Source: an uncultured Pelosinus sp. (lineage in GTDB: Bacteria > Bacillota > Negativicutes > Sporomusales > Acetonemataceae). Taken from it: a stretch of DNA of 64,000 nt. A program made the translations under genes and the position numbers. Positions 49,333 to 58,826 of this stretch are shown here, in pieces. Below the pieces are notes generated by a model. That model did not search any database and was not told the origin of the DNA. It saw nothing but the letters and a program-made list of their open reading frames with translations. The first letter of the stretch is position 1. Every line of letters starts with the position of its first letter. The stretch spans positions 16,887 through 80,886 of the forward strand of contig UQPB01000012.1 of assembly GCA_900542835.1 (NCBI GenBank), in the 5' to 3' direction.

Positions 49333-51363
49333 ATGCTTCATGGGTCGTTATTTCGCGTCAGCCGTTTGCATCTGTTTGCCGGGGCGCTGGTTCTGGCGAC
49401 ACTGGCCTATTATAATCTGGGGCTGATGCTGCTGACGGCAATTGCCTTTCTTTCGCTGTATCACCGTTCCCGCGACCGGCATAAGGCGCAGCAGCAGGCG
49501 TTTGCCGCCTATGTGGAAGCGCTGACCTTCAATATTGACCAGGCCGGTCAGTACGCGCTGCATCATCTGCCGATAGCGATTATTCTGTTTGACGATACCG
49601 GCAAGGTGCATTGGCGCAACCAGCTGAGCGTGGACTGGCTGGATCAGCCATTCTGCGCCGGCGACAGCATTGACCGGCTTTGTCCGGAACTGGTGCTGAT
49701 CAAGAACTGGGACAAGAGCCAGGCGCCGCGGATCATTGCGGTGGGCGGCCGTTATTTGCAGGTATTGTGCAAACCGGTGGAGGAAGGCGAGACCAGTGAG
49801 CCCCGCATGTTTGTCGCCTATATCTGCGACATCAGCGTCAGCGAGACCACCCGCTTGAAGAGCCTGGCGGCGATGCCGGTTTTTGCCTATATTCAGATTG
49901 ATAATCTCAGCGATGTGCTCAAGGGGCTGAGCGAGACCCAACGCAGCGGCATTACCGCTGCCGTCAACACCCGGCTGGCGGAATGGGCCGCTGAAACCGA
50001 CAGCTATATTAAACGGTTTGCCGAAGACATGTATCTGGCGATATTCAACCGGCAGTCACTGGATAAGATTCTAAATGACAAGTTTGACATTCTTGACCGT
50101 ATCCGGGCGATTCAGGGCGGTAATAAAATTCCGGTCACGCTGAGTATCGGCGTTGCCGCTGAGGAAGAATCAATCCCGCTGCTGGGACAGCGAGCCCAGG
50201 CGGGGCTCGATCTGGCTCTGGGGCGCGGCGGCGATCAGGCGGCCGTTTACGCGGACGGAAAGATGCAGTTTTACGGCGGCAAGGCCAAGGCTGTGGAAAA
50301 GAACACCCGCGTCAAAGCCCGGGTCGTGTCGCAGGCAATCCGCGAATTGATTGAGGATGCCGAGCTGGTTTTGATTATGGGTCACGCCCACGAGGATTTT
50401 GACAGTATCGGCGCGGCTATCGGCCTGGCCGTCATGTCCAGGCATGTTGGCAAAGAAAGCTATATTGTCCTCAGTCAGCCGGGCAGCGCGGTGGATAAGC
50501 TGTCCGAACTGCTGACCGATTATGAGGAATACCGTTCCATCTTTATCAGTCCGTCGCAGGCGGTGGCGATTGTGCGGGAGGCCAATTCAGACAAGGCGCT
50601 GCTGTTCGTCGCTGATACCCACCGGCCGGAGCTGACGGCGGCGCCCGAACTGCTGTCGGAAATCGAGAAGGTGATTGTGATTGATCACCATCGCCGGGCG
50701 GAAGATTTTATTGCCAATCCGCTGCTGGTTTATCTGGAGCCGTCGGCTTCCTCGACCTGCGAACTGGTCACCGAACTGCTGACCTATTTTGACGATGCCA
50801 TTGATATGAACCGTCTGGAGGCTTCGGCGCTTTATGCCGGCATTGTTGTCGATACCAAAAACTTTGCCGTTCAAACCGGTGTACGCACCTTTGAGGCCGC
50901 TTCCTATCTGCGGCGGGTCGGCGCCGATCCGCGGCTGGTGCGCCAGTTGTTCCGGGTCGATCTGGAATCGCTGCAGTACCGTTCCGAGATTATCCGCAGC
51001 GCCAGGCAGCTGCCAGGGGGCATTGTTATTTCAACCTGCCCGCCGGGGATAAAGAATATCCAGGTTATGGCCGCTCAGGCGGCCGACATGCTGTTGAATT
51101 TAGAGGGAATCAGAGTCAGCTTTGTCTTATTTCCCGCGGACGATATGATTAATATCAGCGCCCGTTCCCAGGGAGATGTCAATGTTCAGGTACTAATGGA
51201 AAGCTTTGGCGGCGGCGGTCATCAGACAATGGCCGGCGCACAGCTGAAAAATACTACGCTGGAAGAGGCCAGGGACAAACTGGTTGAACTGGTACAAAAA
51301 CAAATAGAGGAGAGTGAGGCAGATGAAAGTATTTCTGCTGCAAGAAGTGAAAGGTCTTGGTAA
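49333..51363 (+). CDS. gdpP: c-di-AMP phosphodiesterase GdpP (YybT family)
   Basis: 676 residues: two N-terminal membrane helices (about 10-45), a PAS-like domain (about 60-150), a degenerate GGDEF domain (about 170-310), and a DHH-DHHA1 phosphodiesterase (about 340-665) with GHAHEDFDSIG near residue 350, DTHRPE, DHHRRAE near 453 and GGGGHQTMAGA near 633. It degrades c-di-AMP to pApA and so controls wall and osmotic homeostasis. The metal-binding residues are all present. The 3' end overlaps rplI by 41 bp. Confidence 0.95.
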   Translation: MLHGSLFRVSRLHLFAGALVLATLAYYNLGLMLLTAIAFLSLYHRSRDRHKAQQQAFAAYVEALTFNIDQAGQYALHHLPIAIILFDDTGKVHWRNQLSVDWLDQPFCAGDSIDRLCPELVLIKNWDKSQAPRIIAVGGRYLQVLCKPVEEGETSEPRMFVAYICDISVSETTRLKSLAAMPVFAYIQIDNLSDVLKGLSETQRSGITAAVNTRLAEWAAETDSYIKRFAEDMYLAIFNRQSLDKILNDKFDILDRIRAIQGGNKIPVTLSIGVAAEEESIPLLGQRAQAGLDLALGRGGDQAAVYADGKMQFYGGKAKAVEKNTRVKARVVSQAIRELIEDAELVLIMGHAHEDFDSIGAAIGLAVMSRHVGKESYIVLSQPGSAVDKLSELLTDYEEYRSIFISPSQAVAIVREANSDKALLFVADTHRPELTAAPELLSEIEKVIVIDHHRRAEDFIANPLLVYLEPSASSTCELVTELLTYFDDAIDMNRLEASALYAGIVVDTKNFAVQTGVRTFEAASYLRRVGADPRLVRQLFRVDLESLQYRSEIIRSARQLPGGIVISTCPPGIKNIQVMAAQAADMLLNLEGIRVSFVLFPADDMINISARSQGDVNVQVLMESFGGGGHQTMAGAQLKNTTLEEARDKLVELVQKQIEESEADESISAARSERSW

Positions 51364-51769
51364 GAAAGATGCAATTGTGGAAGTGTCGGAAGGTTACGCC
51401 CGCAACTTCCTTTTACCTAAAAAGCTGGCCATGCCGGCGACCGAGGCGGTAATCAAGCAGGCGAAAGCGCAGCAGGCGGCGCAGGCGCGGCGGGAGCAGC
51501 AGGCTATGGATGAGGCCAGGATGCTGGCCAGCCAGTTATCCAAGGTGTCTGTCAGCGTCAGTGTCAAAATGGGCGAAGGCGGTAAATTATTCGGTTCTGT
51601 CAGCGGCAAGGATGTCGCCGACGCGATTGAGAGCCAGCACGGACTGGCTATCGATAAGCGTAAAGTAGAATTAAAAGAACCAATTAAGTCGGTTGGTGAG
51701 TATACTGCTGTCGTCCGGATTCATCCTGATGTCAGCGCCCAGGTAAAGGTAAGCGTTGTTGGACATTAA
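51323..51769 (+). CDS. rplI: 50S ribosomal protein L9
   Basis: 148 residues with the N-terminal rRNA-binding domain (MKVFLLQEVKGLGKKDAIVE, then GYARNFLLPKKLA), the long connecting helix (about 42-75) and the C-terminal domain (GKLFGSVSGKDVADAI). The ATG at 51323 gives the typical start; a GTG at 51314 is in frame. It lies within the gdpP 3' end, the usual gdpP-rplI-dnaB linkage with lonC inserted. Confidence 0.96.
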   Translation: MKVFLLQEVKGLGKKDAIVEVSEGYARNFLLPKKLAMPATEAVIKQAKAQQAAQARREQQAMDEARMLASQLSKVSVSVSVKMGEGGKLFGSVSGKDVADAIESQHGLAIDKRKVELKEPIKSVGEYTAVVRIHPDVSAQVKVSVVGH

Positions 51770-51841
51770 GGCGATTGCATCCGAACCGGCATCCGTTCCT
51801 TTTCCGTTGACAAAACAGGTTTTATAGAAAGGACACGGTTT

Positions 51842-53767
51842 ATGAAAAATTTATTTCGCAGACTTATTCACCGGCTGCCGGCGGCAAAGGCAGTCTCAGG
51901 CGACGACAGCCTGAAGCGCCGCGTAGCCTCTTTATACAGTCTGGTGGCATCTGTGGTCGGTCCGGAGAAGGTCGTACTGAAAGCAGGCAAGCTTGGCGCT
52001 CTCGAGTTAATCCGGTCACAGGATATTGCCGAGCGGGTGCTGGGACTGCAAAAACTGGTGTTTGAGGATCCGACGGTTGACAAGCTGCCGGCCCGTTCCG
52101 ATATTCCCGGCATTCTCGACGCGGTGGAGGAAGAGCTGGCCGATATGCTGGCGCGGCGGGAAGTGGAGGAGCGGATTGAAAAAAAGATTGCCGATCGAAT
52201 GGAAGAGCGGCATCAGGAATATGTGCGGGAAATCAAGATGCAGGTATTAAAGGAAGACAGCCCCAATCCGGAAAACCCGCAGACTTTGAAAAAGTACGCC
52301 CAGCTTGAGAAGCTGGAGACAACGAAGCTGACAAAATCGGCCGGCGAGTTGCTGCGCCCAGGCAGTTTATCGGAAGTCATCGGCCAGGAGCGGGCTATTG
52401 CCGCTCTGCGGGCAAAGCTGGCTTCGCCCTATCCTCAGCACATCATCCTTTACGGTCCGCCCGGCGTAGGCAAGACGACAACTGCCCGGCTGGCGCTGGA
52501 AGAGGCTAAAAAGCTGCAGTATACGCCGTTTGCGCCTGACGCCCCGTTTATCGAGGTTGACGGTACAACCCTGCGCTGGGATCCGCGCGATATTACCAAC
52601 CCGCTGCTCGGCTCGGTGCATGATCCCATCTATCAGGGGGCCAGACGGGATCTGGCCGAAACTGGTGTGCCGGAGCCGAAGCCGGGCATGGTTACCGAGG
52701 CACACGGCGGGATTTTGTTTATTGACGAAGTCGGTGAGATGGATCCGATGCTGCAAAATAAATTGCTGAAGGTGCTGGAGGACAAGCGGGTCTATTTCGA
52801 CTCCGCCTATTATGATCCCAGTGATGCCAGTGTGCCCAAATACATTAAGAAGCTGTTCGAGGAAGGCGCGCCTGCTGATTTTATTCTGATCGGCGCAACT
52901 ACCCGCGATCGCAGCGATATTACACCGGCAATCCGTTCGCGCTGCGCCGAAATCTATTTCGAGCCGCTGACGCCGCGGCATATTGAGGCAATTGTGCGGC
53001 AGGCGGCGGATAAACTCGACGTTGCCTATGAAGCCGGCGTGCCGGCGCTGATTAGCGAATATACGATTGAGGGCCGCAAAGCGATCGGCATCTTTGCCGA
53101 TGCCTATGGACTGGCTCTGGCGCGCAAGCAGGCGGATCGTCAAATCCGGCTCGAGGATATTTATGCGGTGACTCAGGTCAGCCGCCTGACTCCCTATGTC
53201 AGCCGCAAGGCATCGGCTACCCCGGAAGTGGGACGGGTATTCGGGCTGGGTGTAGCCGGCTATCTGGGGTCGGTTATTGAAATTGAGGCGGTAGCGTTTC
53301 CCAGCGGCGACAAGGGCAAGGGTGCGATTCGCTTTAATGATACGGCCGGCAGCATGGCAAAGGATTCGGTGTTCAATGCCGGCGCGGTAGTGCGGGCAAT
53401 TACCGGACAGGACATTCACAATTATGATATTCATGTCAATATTATCGGCGGCGGCCAGATTGACGGCCCTTCCGCCGGTACGGCGATCTTGACGGCGATT
53501 ATTTCGGCGATTACCGGACAGCCGGTGCGTCAGGACGCCGCAATTACCGGCGAGCTGTCGATCCAGGGGAAGGTCAAAGCTGTCGGCGGCGTGTTTGAAA
53601 AAGCTTACGGAGCCCGCCAGGCCGGCATTTCAACCCTGATTATCCCCCAGGAAAACGAAAAGGATATTCCCGCCGATCACTTAGGGCTGAGGGTGCATGC
53701 GGTGGATACGGTGGAAGCGGCGCTAAGCCTGCTTCTGGTTAAGAATACAAGCGAGGCAATCGCGTAG
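51842..53767 (+). CDS. lonC: ATP-dependent protease LonC (spore-former Lon family)
   Basis: 641 residues. A coiled-coil N-terminal region (about 80-160) replaces the classical Lon substrate domain. An AAA+ domain has Walker A GPPGVGKTTT near residue 205 and Walker B GGILFIDEVGEMDP near 290. A C-terminal Lon protease domain has the catalytic Ser in GPSAGTA (near 543) and Lys in KAVGGVFEKA (near 585). It fits the Lon-like group seen in spore formers and lies between rplI and dnaB. Substrates are unknown. Confidence 0.87.
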   Translation: MKNLFRRLIHRLPAAKAVSGDDSLKRRVASLYSLVASVVGPEKVVLKAGKLGALELIRSQDIAERVLGLQKLVFEDPTVDKLPARSDIPGILDAVEEELADMLARREVEERIEKKIADRMEERHQEYVREIKMQVLKEDSPNPENPQTLKKYAQLEKLETTKLTKSAGELLRPGSLSEVIGQERAIAALRAKLASPYPQHIILYGPPGVGKTTTARLALEEAKKLQYTPFAPDAPFIEVDGTTLRWDPRDITNPLLGSVHDPIYQGARRDLAETGVPEPKPGMVTEAHGGILFIDEVGEMDPMLQNKLLKVLEDKRVYFDSAYYDPSDASVPKYIKKLFEEGAPADFILIGATTRDRSDITPAIRSRCAEIYFEPLTPRHIEAIVRQAADKLDVAYEAGVPALISEYTIEGRKAIGIFADAYGLALARKQADRQIRLEDIYAVTQVSRLTPYVSRKASATPEVGRVFGLGVAGYLGSVIEIEAVAFPSGDKGKGAIRFNDTAGSMAKDSVFNAGAVVRAITGQDIHNYDIHVNIIGGGQIDGPSAGTAILTAIISAITGQPVRQDAAITGELSIQGKVKAVGGVFEKAYGARQAGISTLIIPQENEKDIPADHLGLRVHAVDTVEAALSLLLVKNTSEAIA

Positions 53768-53797
53768 ACGGCAGCCGGACGCCTGCTTCGACCGCAG

Positions 53798-53838
53798 CGT
53801 ACACAGAGACGGCAGCCTTGTGCTGTTCTCTGTGTACG
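53798..53838. other. Hairpin between lonC and dnaB
   Basis: CGTACACAGAG (53798-53808) and CTCTGTGTACG (53828-53838) form a perfect 11-bp stem, with GGCAGC/GCTG pairs inside. No U-run follows. Confidence 0.55.
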
Positions 53839-53893
53839 TTGCGCGTTGTTGGCGGCTGTCACCGTTACCCGGCTGTGGAGAGGAGAGTTTTCG

Positions 53894-55225
53894 ATGATTG
53901 ATCGCGTACCGCCGCAGAATATTGAGGCCGAGCAGGCTGTGCTCGGCGCGTTGCTGATCGAAAGAGAGGCGATCTCCAAGGTCACCGAAACCTTGGCTGC
54001 CAAGGATTTTTACCGTGAGGCGCACCGGGTTGTTTTTGACGCCGTCATGGAAATAGCAAACCGCAACGAGAATGTGGATATGATTACTTTGGTCGAACAA
54101 CTGCGCAAAGAGGATAAGCTGGAAGCCGTCGGCGGCATCTCCTATGTTACCTATCTGGCCAATTGCGTGCCCACCGCCGCCAATGTCATGTTTCACTGCC
54201 GCATTGTTGAGGAAAAGGCGCTGCTGCGCCAGTTGATTAACGCGGCCACCCAGGTAGCGTCGATGGGCTATGACGACAATGAAGAAGTGGAAATGATTCT
54301 GGACAAGGCGGAGCAGCTGATTCTGGAGGTTGCCAATCGCAAGGTCGGCAAGGATTTTATGCCGATCAAAACGATTATCCTCAATACCCTGGATAAAATT
54401 GAAAGCCTTTATAACGCCAAGGGCGGCATTACCGGGATTCCGACAGGGTTTAAAGATCTGGACAAATTGATGTCAGGCCTGCAGCCTTCCGATCTGATCC
54501 TGATTGCCGCCCGTCCCAGTATGGGCAAAACCGCTTTTGTGCTTAACATCGCCCAGAATGTGGCGATCCGTGAAAAGCAGGCGGTGGCTATCTTCAGCCT
54601 GGAAATGTCCAAAGAGCAGCTGGTGCAGAGAATGCTTTGCGCCGAGGCGCCGATTGATGCGCAGCGGCTGCGGGTTGGCGAGCTGGAGGAAAACGACTGG
54701 GGCCGGCTGGTCAAGGCCGCTGACCGTCTGTCCGCAGCGCCGATCTTCATTGATGACACCGCCGGCATCACCGCGGTGGAAATGCGGGCCAAAGCCCGAC
54801 GCCTCCGGGCTGAGCACGATTTGAGGCTGATCATTATCGATTATCTGCAGCTGATGCAAGGCAGCGGCAACGGTAAAGGCGAGAACCGCCAGCAGGAAAT
54901 TTCGGAGATATCACGATTTCTAAAACAGCTGGCGCGTGAGCTTAATGTGCCGGTTATCGCGCTTTCGCAGTTGTCCCGCGGTGTGGAGTCGCGCCAGATC
55001 AAGCGGCCGATGCTCAGCGACCTGCGTGAGTCGGGATCGCTGGAGCAGGATGCTGATATTGTCTCGTTTCTCTACCGCGACGACTACTACAATCCCGATA
55101 GTGAGCACAAGAATATCACCGAAATCATTGTCGCCAAGCATCGTAACGGACCAGTCGACACGGTGCAGTTGTTTTTTCACAAACAGTTTACCAAGTTCTC
55201 CGATCTGTCCAATCAGGCCGGTTAG
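53894..55225 (+). CDS. dnaB: Replicative DNA helicase DnaB (DnaC of Bacillus)
   Basis: 443 residues, standard length. The N-terminal helical domain (VPPQNIEAEQAVLGALL) is followed by a RecA-like motor with Walker A ARPSMGKTA near residue 206, IIIDYLQLM near 315 and QLSRGVESR near 355. It forms the hexameric helicase that opens the fork. The ATG at 53894 follows GAGAGGAGAG; the upstream extension is not conserved. Confidence 0.96.
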   Translation: MIDRVPPQNIEAEQAVLGALLIEREAISKVTETLAAKDFYREAHRVVFDAVMEIANRNENVDMITLVEQLRKEDKLEAVGGISYVTYLANCVPTAANVMFHCRIVEEKALLRQLINAATQVASMGYDDNEEVEMILDKAEQLILEVANRKVGKDFMPIKTIILNTLDKIESLYNAKGGITGIPTGFKDLDKLMSGLQPSDLILIAARPSMGKTAFVLNIAQNVAIREKQAVAIFSLEMSKEQLVQRMLCAEAPIDAQRLRVGELEENDWGRLVKAADRLSAAPIFIDDTAGITAVEMRAKARRLRAEHDLRLIIIDYLQLMQGSGNGKGENRQQEISEISRFLKQLARELNVPVIALSQLSRGVESRQIKRPMLSDLRESGSLEQDADIVSFLYRDDYYNPDSEHKNITEIIVAKHRNGPVDTVQLFFHKQFTKFSDLSNQAG

Positions 55226-55331
55226 CCGGCAGCGCCGCCTTTATCGTCGCTTTGCGGCGGCTCAGGCCTTGCCGGCATAGATTCGGCCGGATTGGGCAGG
55301 CTTAGATATAATGAGTAAAGGAGTGAATCGT

Positions 55332-55604
55332 ATGCAAAAACACGCTAGCAAGAGCGGGGGCGGTCGCTATCAACTGGAGATCGGCGATACCGAACGGCCG
55401 TTGGAGGAGATCATCAGCGAGCTTAAGCGCCAGGACGAGCTGGCGGCGATAGAGCTTGTCAGCAAGGCGCCGGGACGGACGGCATCCGGTTCGCTGCTGA
55501 CGGTGACGGCAGCGCAGCCGGTCGACGCCGACAGCCTGAAACATAAGCTGAACGAAAGCGGCGGCTGCATGTACCAAATCGCCGTCGTCAATAAACTGGA
55601 CTAA
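55332..55604 (+). CDS. Hypothetical protein, small alpha/beta
   Basis: 90 residues, not recognised. AAAGGAG lies 8 nt before the ATG at 55332 and a strong terminator follows the stop, so it is a real short transcription unit downstream of dnaB. The predicted pattern is a beta strand (YQLEIG), a helix (LEEIISELKRQDELAAIELV), a strand (LLTVTAA), a helix (ADSLKHKLNESG) and a strand (YQIAVVN), with no membrane segment. Confidence 0.6.
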   Translation: MQKHASKSGGGRYQLEIGDTERPLEEIISELKRQDELAAIELVSKAPGRTASGSLLTVTAAQPVDADSLKHKLNESGGCMYQIAVVNKLD

Positions 55605-55647
55605 AAAGACCTGCCGGATCGGTTGAGCCTGATCCGGCAGGTCTTTT
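55604..55647 (+). terminator. Intrinsic terminator after the 90-residue gene
   Basis: AAAAGACCTGCCGGATC and its exact complement form a 17-bp stem with a 10-nt loop ending in TTTT. It also serves the convergent DUF2225 gene. Confidence 0.9.
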
Positions 55648-55669
55648 CTCGGCCTCGGCGCAGCGCCGT

Positions 55670-56362
55670 TTAGGCACCGTCGCCGGCTGCTTGTCCTTTT
55701 TCCTGACGCGCCAGCTGCCAGCATTGGCGGGCCAGATCGACAATGCGTTTTTCCGAGCGGGCGCGGGGATCGGAGACCAGTCTTCCCAAATAGGTGATTG
55801 CCTCGTCAGTTTTACCGGTCCGCCGCAGCAGCTCGCCCATCAGGTACTGCAGGGTGATTTCTGTCAGGCCGCCGATCGGCAGCTGCTCCTTAAGCGAAGC
55901 CTTCTCATAGTAGGACAAGGCCTTGGCTAACGCGATCTGCTCTTCCTCTGCCTGGCCGCCCTCGCGGAACAGCCAGGCCAGCTTGATCCAAAGACCAGCC
56001 AGGCGGCTGGACAGGGTCAGCATCATTTCGGCGTAGAAGATGGCCAGTTTGTAGGTGGCAATTGCCTGCTCACGGCTGCGGACACCGCCAAAGTCGACAT
56101 TGACCTGGCGGTTCTTCAAAAATTTTCGCAGCGACTCTGCAGCCGCTGTCGGCAGCGGCTGCTCGAAATAGACGTCCTGAGCCGCATAGCCGCAGTGGGG
56201 ACAGACCCAAATGACGTAGTAGTAAGGGTTGGCCTCCTGGTAATAGGTGCAAAAGTCGGTGTCCTGCTTGACCATTTTTAAGCTGTTGCGAACCTTGGTT
56301 GTCGAGAATTCGCCGCCGCAGAGCGGGCATTCTTTTTTTACCCCGTAGAGGATGTCTGCCAT
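55670..56362 (-). CDS. DUF2225 family protein (two CxxC motifs)
   Basis: 230 residues. The N-terminus has CPLCGGEF and VCPHCGYAAQ, two CxxC pairs suited to zinc, followed by an alpha-helical repeat-like region (about 90-220, TPR-like: TYKLAIFYAEMM, ALSYYEKA, TDEAITYLGRL). This is the DUF2225 layout seen across Firmicutes; function unknown. GAGGTGAAAA precedes the ATG. The gene is monocistronic and convergent with dnaB's neighbours. Confidence 0.87.
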   Translation of the reverse strand: MADILYGVKKECPLCGGEFSTTKVRNSLKMVKQDTDFCTYYQEANPYYYVIWVCPHCGYAAQDVYFEQPLPTAAAESLRKFLKNRQVNVDFGGVRSREQAIATYKLAIFYAEMMLTLSSRLAGLWIKLAWLFREGGQAEEEQIALAKALSYYEKASLKEQLPIGGLTEITLQYLMGELLRRTGKTDEAITYLGRLVSDPRARSEKRIVDLARQCWQLARQEKGQAAGDGA

Positions 56363-56590
56363 TTTTTCACCTCAACACACGCCGCCGCCGGCGTAGCGGC
56401 AGCATAATCTTATATCTATTGTAGGCTTTCTACCTTGGCTACAGCATTCCTGCAAACGTCTGAAAATAAGGACTTTAGTCATTGTCTGCATGCACAAGAG
56501 GGAAAAGCGGCCGCAGGAGAGAAGCTGTTACTAATACAGCCAACCGCTACGCGGCTTGGCGATCGCATCAATACGGAGGTATACTTAGCG

Positions 56591-58543
56591 ATGACCGATC
56601 TGCGCTATCTGCGGCTGCTGGCGGAGCAGTACCCCTCAATTCAGGCGGCGTCAAACGCCATTATCCGGCTGACAGCACTGCTGCAGCTGCCAAAAGGCAC
56701 AGAACATTTTTTATCCGATATTCATGGCGAGCATGAGGCATTCAGCCATGTGATCAAGAACGGTGCCGGCTCCATCTGGCGCAAGCTGGAGGAAATGTTT
56801 GGCCGGGAGTTGTCGCGGCAGGAGCTGCGCAACCTGGCGACGCTGATTTATTACCCTGAGCAAAAGCTGCCGCTGCTGTTGAAAGCGACTCCGCAGCCGG
56901 CGGAGTGGAGCCGGCAGACTTTATTCCGGCTGATCCGGCTTTGCCGGCTGCTGACGGCCAAATACCGACTGGAGACGGTTCGCAAATATTTGCCGGAGCA
57001 GTCGGCGGCAATTATCGAAGAACTGTTATACGAGCAGGAGACAATTGAGAGCAAACAACAGTACTACAACAGCCTGATTGATACCATTGTCGCCACCGCC
57101 AGCGCTCCCTCCTTTATTATTGCCCTGGCTGAACTGATCCAGCGGCTGGCGATCGCCCGGCTGCATGTGCTGGGCGATATCTATGACCGCGGTCCCGGGC
57201 CGCACCTGATTCTGGACGCGCTGATGGAGTACCATCATGTTGATTTGCAGTGGGGCAACCATGATATTATCTGGATGGGGGCTGCCGCCGGCAGCGAAGC
57301 CTGTATGGCAAACGTCATCCGCATCTGTCTGCGTTACGGCAATATGGAGTCACTGGAGAACGGCTACGGCATCAGCCTGCTGCCGCTGGCGTCATTCGCG
57401 CTTGAGACCTATACCGCCGACCCCTGCGACCGGTTTATGCCCAAGGTGCTGAACAAAGGCGATTTTACCAATCCCGAGCTGCGGCTGATGGCTCAGATGC
57501 ACAAGGCGATGACCATTATCCAGTTTAAACTGGAAGGTCAGATGATTAAACGGCGGCGGCATTATCAGATGGAAGCGCGGCTGCTGCTGGATAAAATTGA
57601 TTACCGGCGGGGAACAATCCGGCTGGATGAAACCGAATACCCGCTGCTTGACAGTTATTTCCCGACAATCGATCCGGCGGATGTGTATCGCCTGACTGAC
57701 GCCGAGCAACTGGTTGTCGACAAGCTGAAGCTGTCGTTTACCCACAGTAAGAAGCTGCAGCAGCATGTCCGCTTTTTGTTCTCCAAGGGGGGAATCTATC
57801 ATATCTATAACGGCAATTTGTTATATCATGGCTGCATAGCGATGAACGCGGACGGTTCGTTCAAGGCCTTTAGCGTCGACGGGCGGCAGTTTGCCGGCAA
57901 GGCTTTTCTCGACAGGGTTGACCGGCTGGCACGGCAGGGGTATTTCGCCGATGACAACCCGGAACAGAAACAGTATGGCATGGATCTGATGTGGTTTCTA
58001 TGGTGTGCGCCGCAGTCGCCGCTGTTTGGCAAAGAGAAAATGACCACTTTTGAGCGTTACTTTATCGCCGATCCCGAAACCCATATCGAGCCGCGCAATC
58101 CTTACTACGACCTGCGCGACAGCGAGGAAACGGCCTGCAAGATCCTGGCGGAGTTCGGGCTTGACCCGGCCCGTGGCCATATCATCAACGGGCATGTTCC
58201 GGTTAAGGTCAAAAAAGGGGAAGCGCCGGTCAAGGCCAATGGCCGTATGATTGTCATTGACGGCGGCTTTGCCAAAGCCTATCAGCGGGAAACCGGCATT
58301 GCCGGCTATACGCTGATCTCGAATTCGATCGGCTTGCTGCTGGCGGCCCATCGCCCTTTTGCATCCATGCAAAAGGCGATTGCCGAAGAGATGGATATTG
58401 ACTCGGAAACGGAGATCATTGAGACGCATCCGGTGCGGATGCGCGTCGGCGATACGGACGACGGCAAGCAAATCCAGTGTCAGATTGATGATTTGAAGCA
58501 GCTGCTGGCCGCGTACCGAGAAGGCCTGATTAAAGAGCCCTGA
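56591..58543 (+). CDS. fbp: Fructose-1,6-bisphosphatase class III
   Basis: 650 residues, the length of class III enzymes. Metallophosphoesterase motifs are present: LSDIHGEHEAF near residue 37, LGDIYDRGPGPH near 196, GNHDIIWMG near 222 and INGHVPVK near 537. It converts fructose-1,6-bisphosphate to fructose-6-phosphate in gluconeogenesis. I start at ATG 56591 (GGAGGT 10 nt upstream, family start MTDLRYLRLLAEQYP). The frame is open a further 52 codons upstream but that part is not conserved. Confidence 0.93.
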   Translation: MTDLRYLRLLAEQYPSIQAASNAIIRLTALLQLPKGTEHFLSDIHGEHEAFSHVIKNGAGSIWRKLEEMFGRELSRQELRNLATLIYYPEQKLPLLLKATPQPAEWSRQTLFRLIRLCRLLTAKYRLETVRKYLPEQSAAIIEELLYEQETIESKQQYYNSLIDTIVATASAPSFIIALAELIQRLAIARLHVLGDIYDRGPGPHLILDALMEYHHVDLQWGNHDIIWMGAAAGSEACMANVIRICLRYGNMESLENGYGISLLPLASFALETYTADPCDRFMPKVLNKGDFTNPELRLMAQMHKAMTIIQFKLEGQMIKRRRHYQMEARLLLDKIDYRRGTIRLDETEYPLLDSYFPTIDPADVYRLTDAEQLVVDKLKLSFTHSKKLQQHVRFLFSKGGIYHIYNGNLLYHGCIAMNADGSFKAFSVDGRQFAGKAFLDRVDRLARQGYFADDNPEQKQYGMDLMWFLWCAPQSPLFGKEKMTTFERYFIADPETHIEPRNPYYDLRDSEETACKILAEFGLDPARGHIINGHVPVKVKKGEAPVKANGRMIVIDGGFAKAYQRETGIAGYTLISNSIGLLLAAHRPFASMQKAIAEEMDIDSETEIIETHPVRMRVGDTDDGKQIQCQIDDLKQLLAAYREGLIKEP

Positions 58544-58673
58544 TAAGCGGCGGCGGTGACGCCTCCGGGCAGGCGGGAGAGGCATGGTGCGAAACCGGCA
58601 AGGGCGGAACTATTGCCCTCTGATGAAAACAACTTTGCTAACCGGTCGGTCAAAAATGATAGAAAAATGATTA

Positions 58674-58702
58674 TTGTGTAATTGATTAACAATTGATAAA
58701 AT
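58674..58702 (+). promoter_or_regulatory. Probable promoter of the chemoreceptor gene
   Basis: TTGTGT (58674-58679) and TAAAAT (58697-58702) are separated by 17 bp in an AT-rich stretch, about 120 bp before the ATG. The spacer 58544-58826 also has a TGCCGA/TCGGCA hairpin (58736-58763) followed by TTTTC; no c-di-GMP riboswitch core is visible. Confidence 0.5.
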
Positions 58703-58826
58703 AGTACAAAGATGTAAGACATGCTTGCTGGCTGTGCCGATTCGCAATGACGGCCAGTCGGCATTTTCTTCAACTTCGGTGATGAAGCCGTCTTGCCATC
58801 GGTTTAGAAAAGAAAGGGAGTCGTCA

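Noticed and set aside
52367..53434. 355-codon open frame antisense to lonC
   Set aside because: Shadow of the AAA+/Lon coding sequence; no start signal.
58703..58826. c-di-GMP riboswitch before the chemoreceptor gene
   Set aside because: No GCACAGGGCAAACC-like or type II core; only a simple hairpin.
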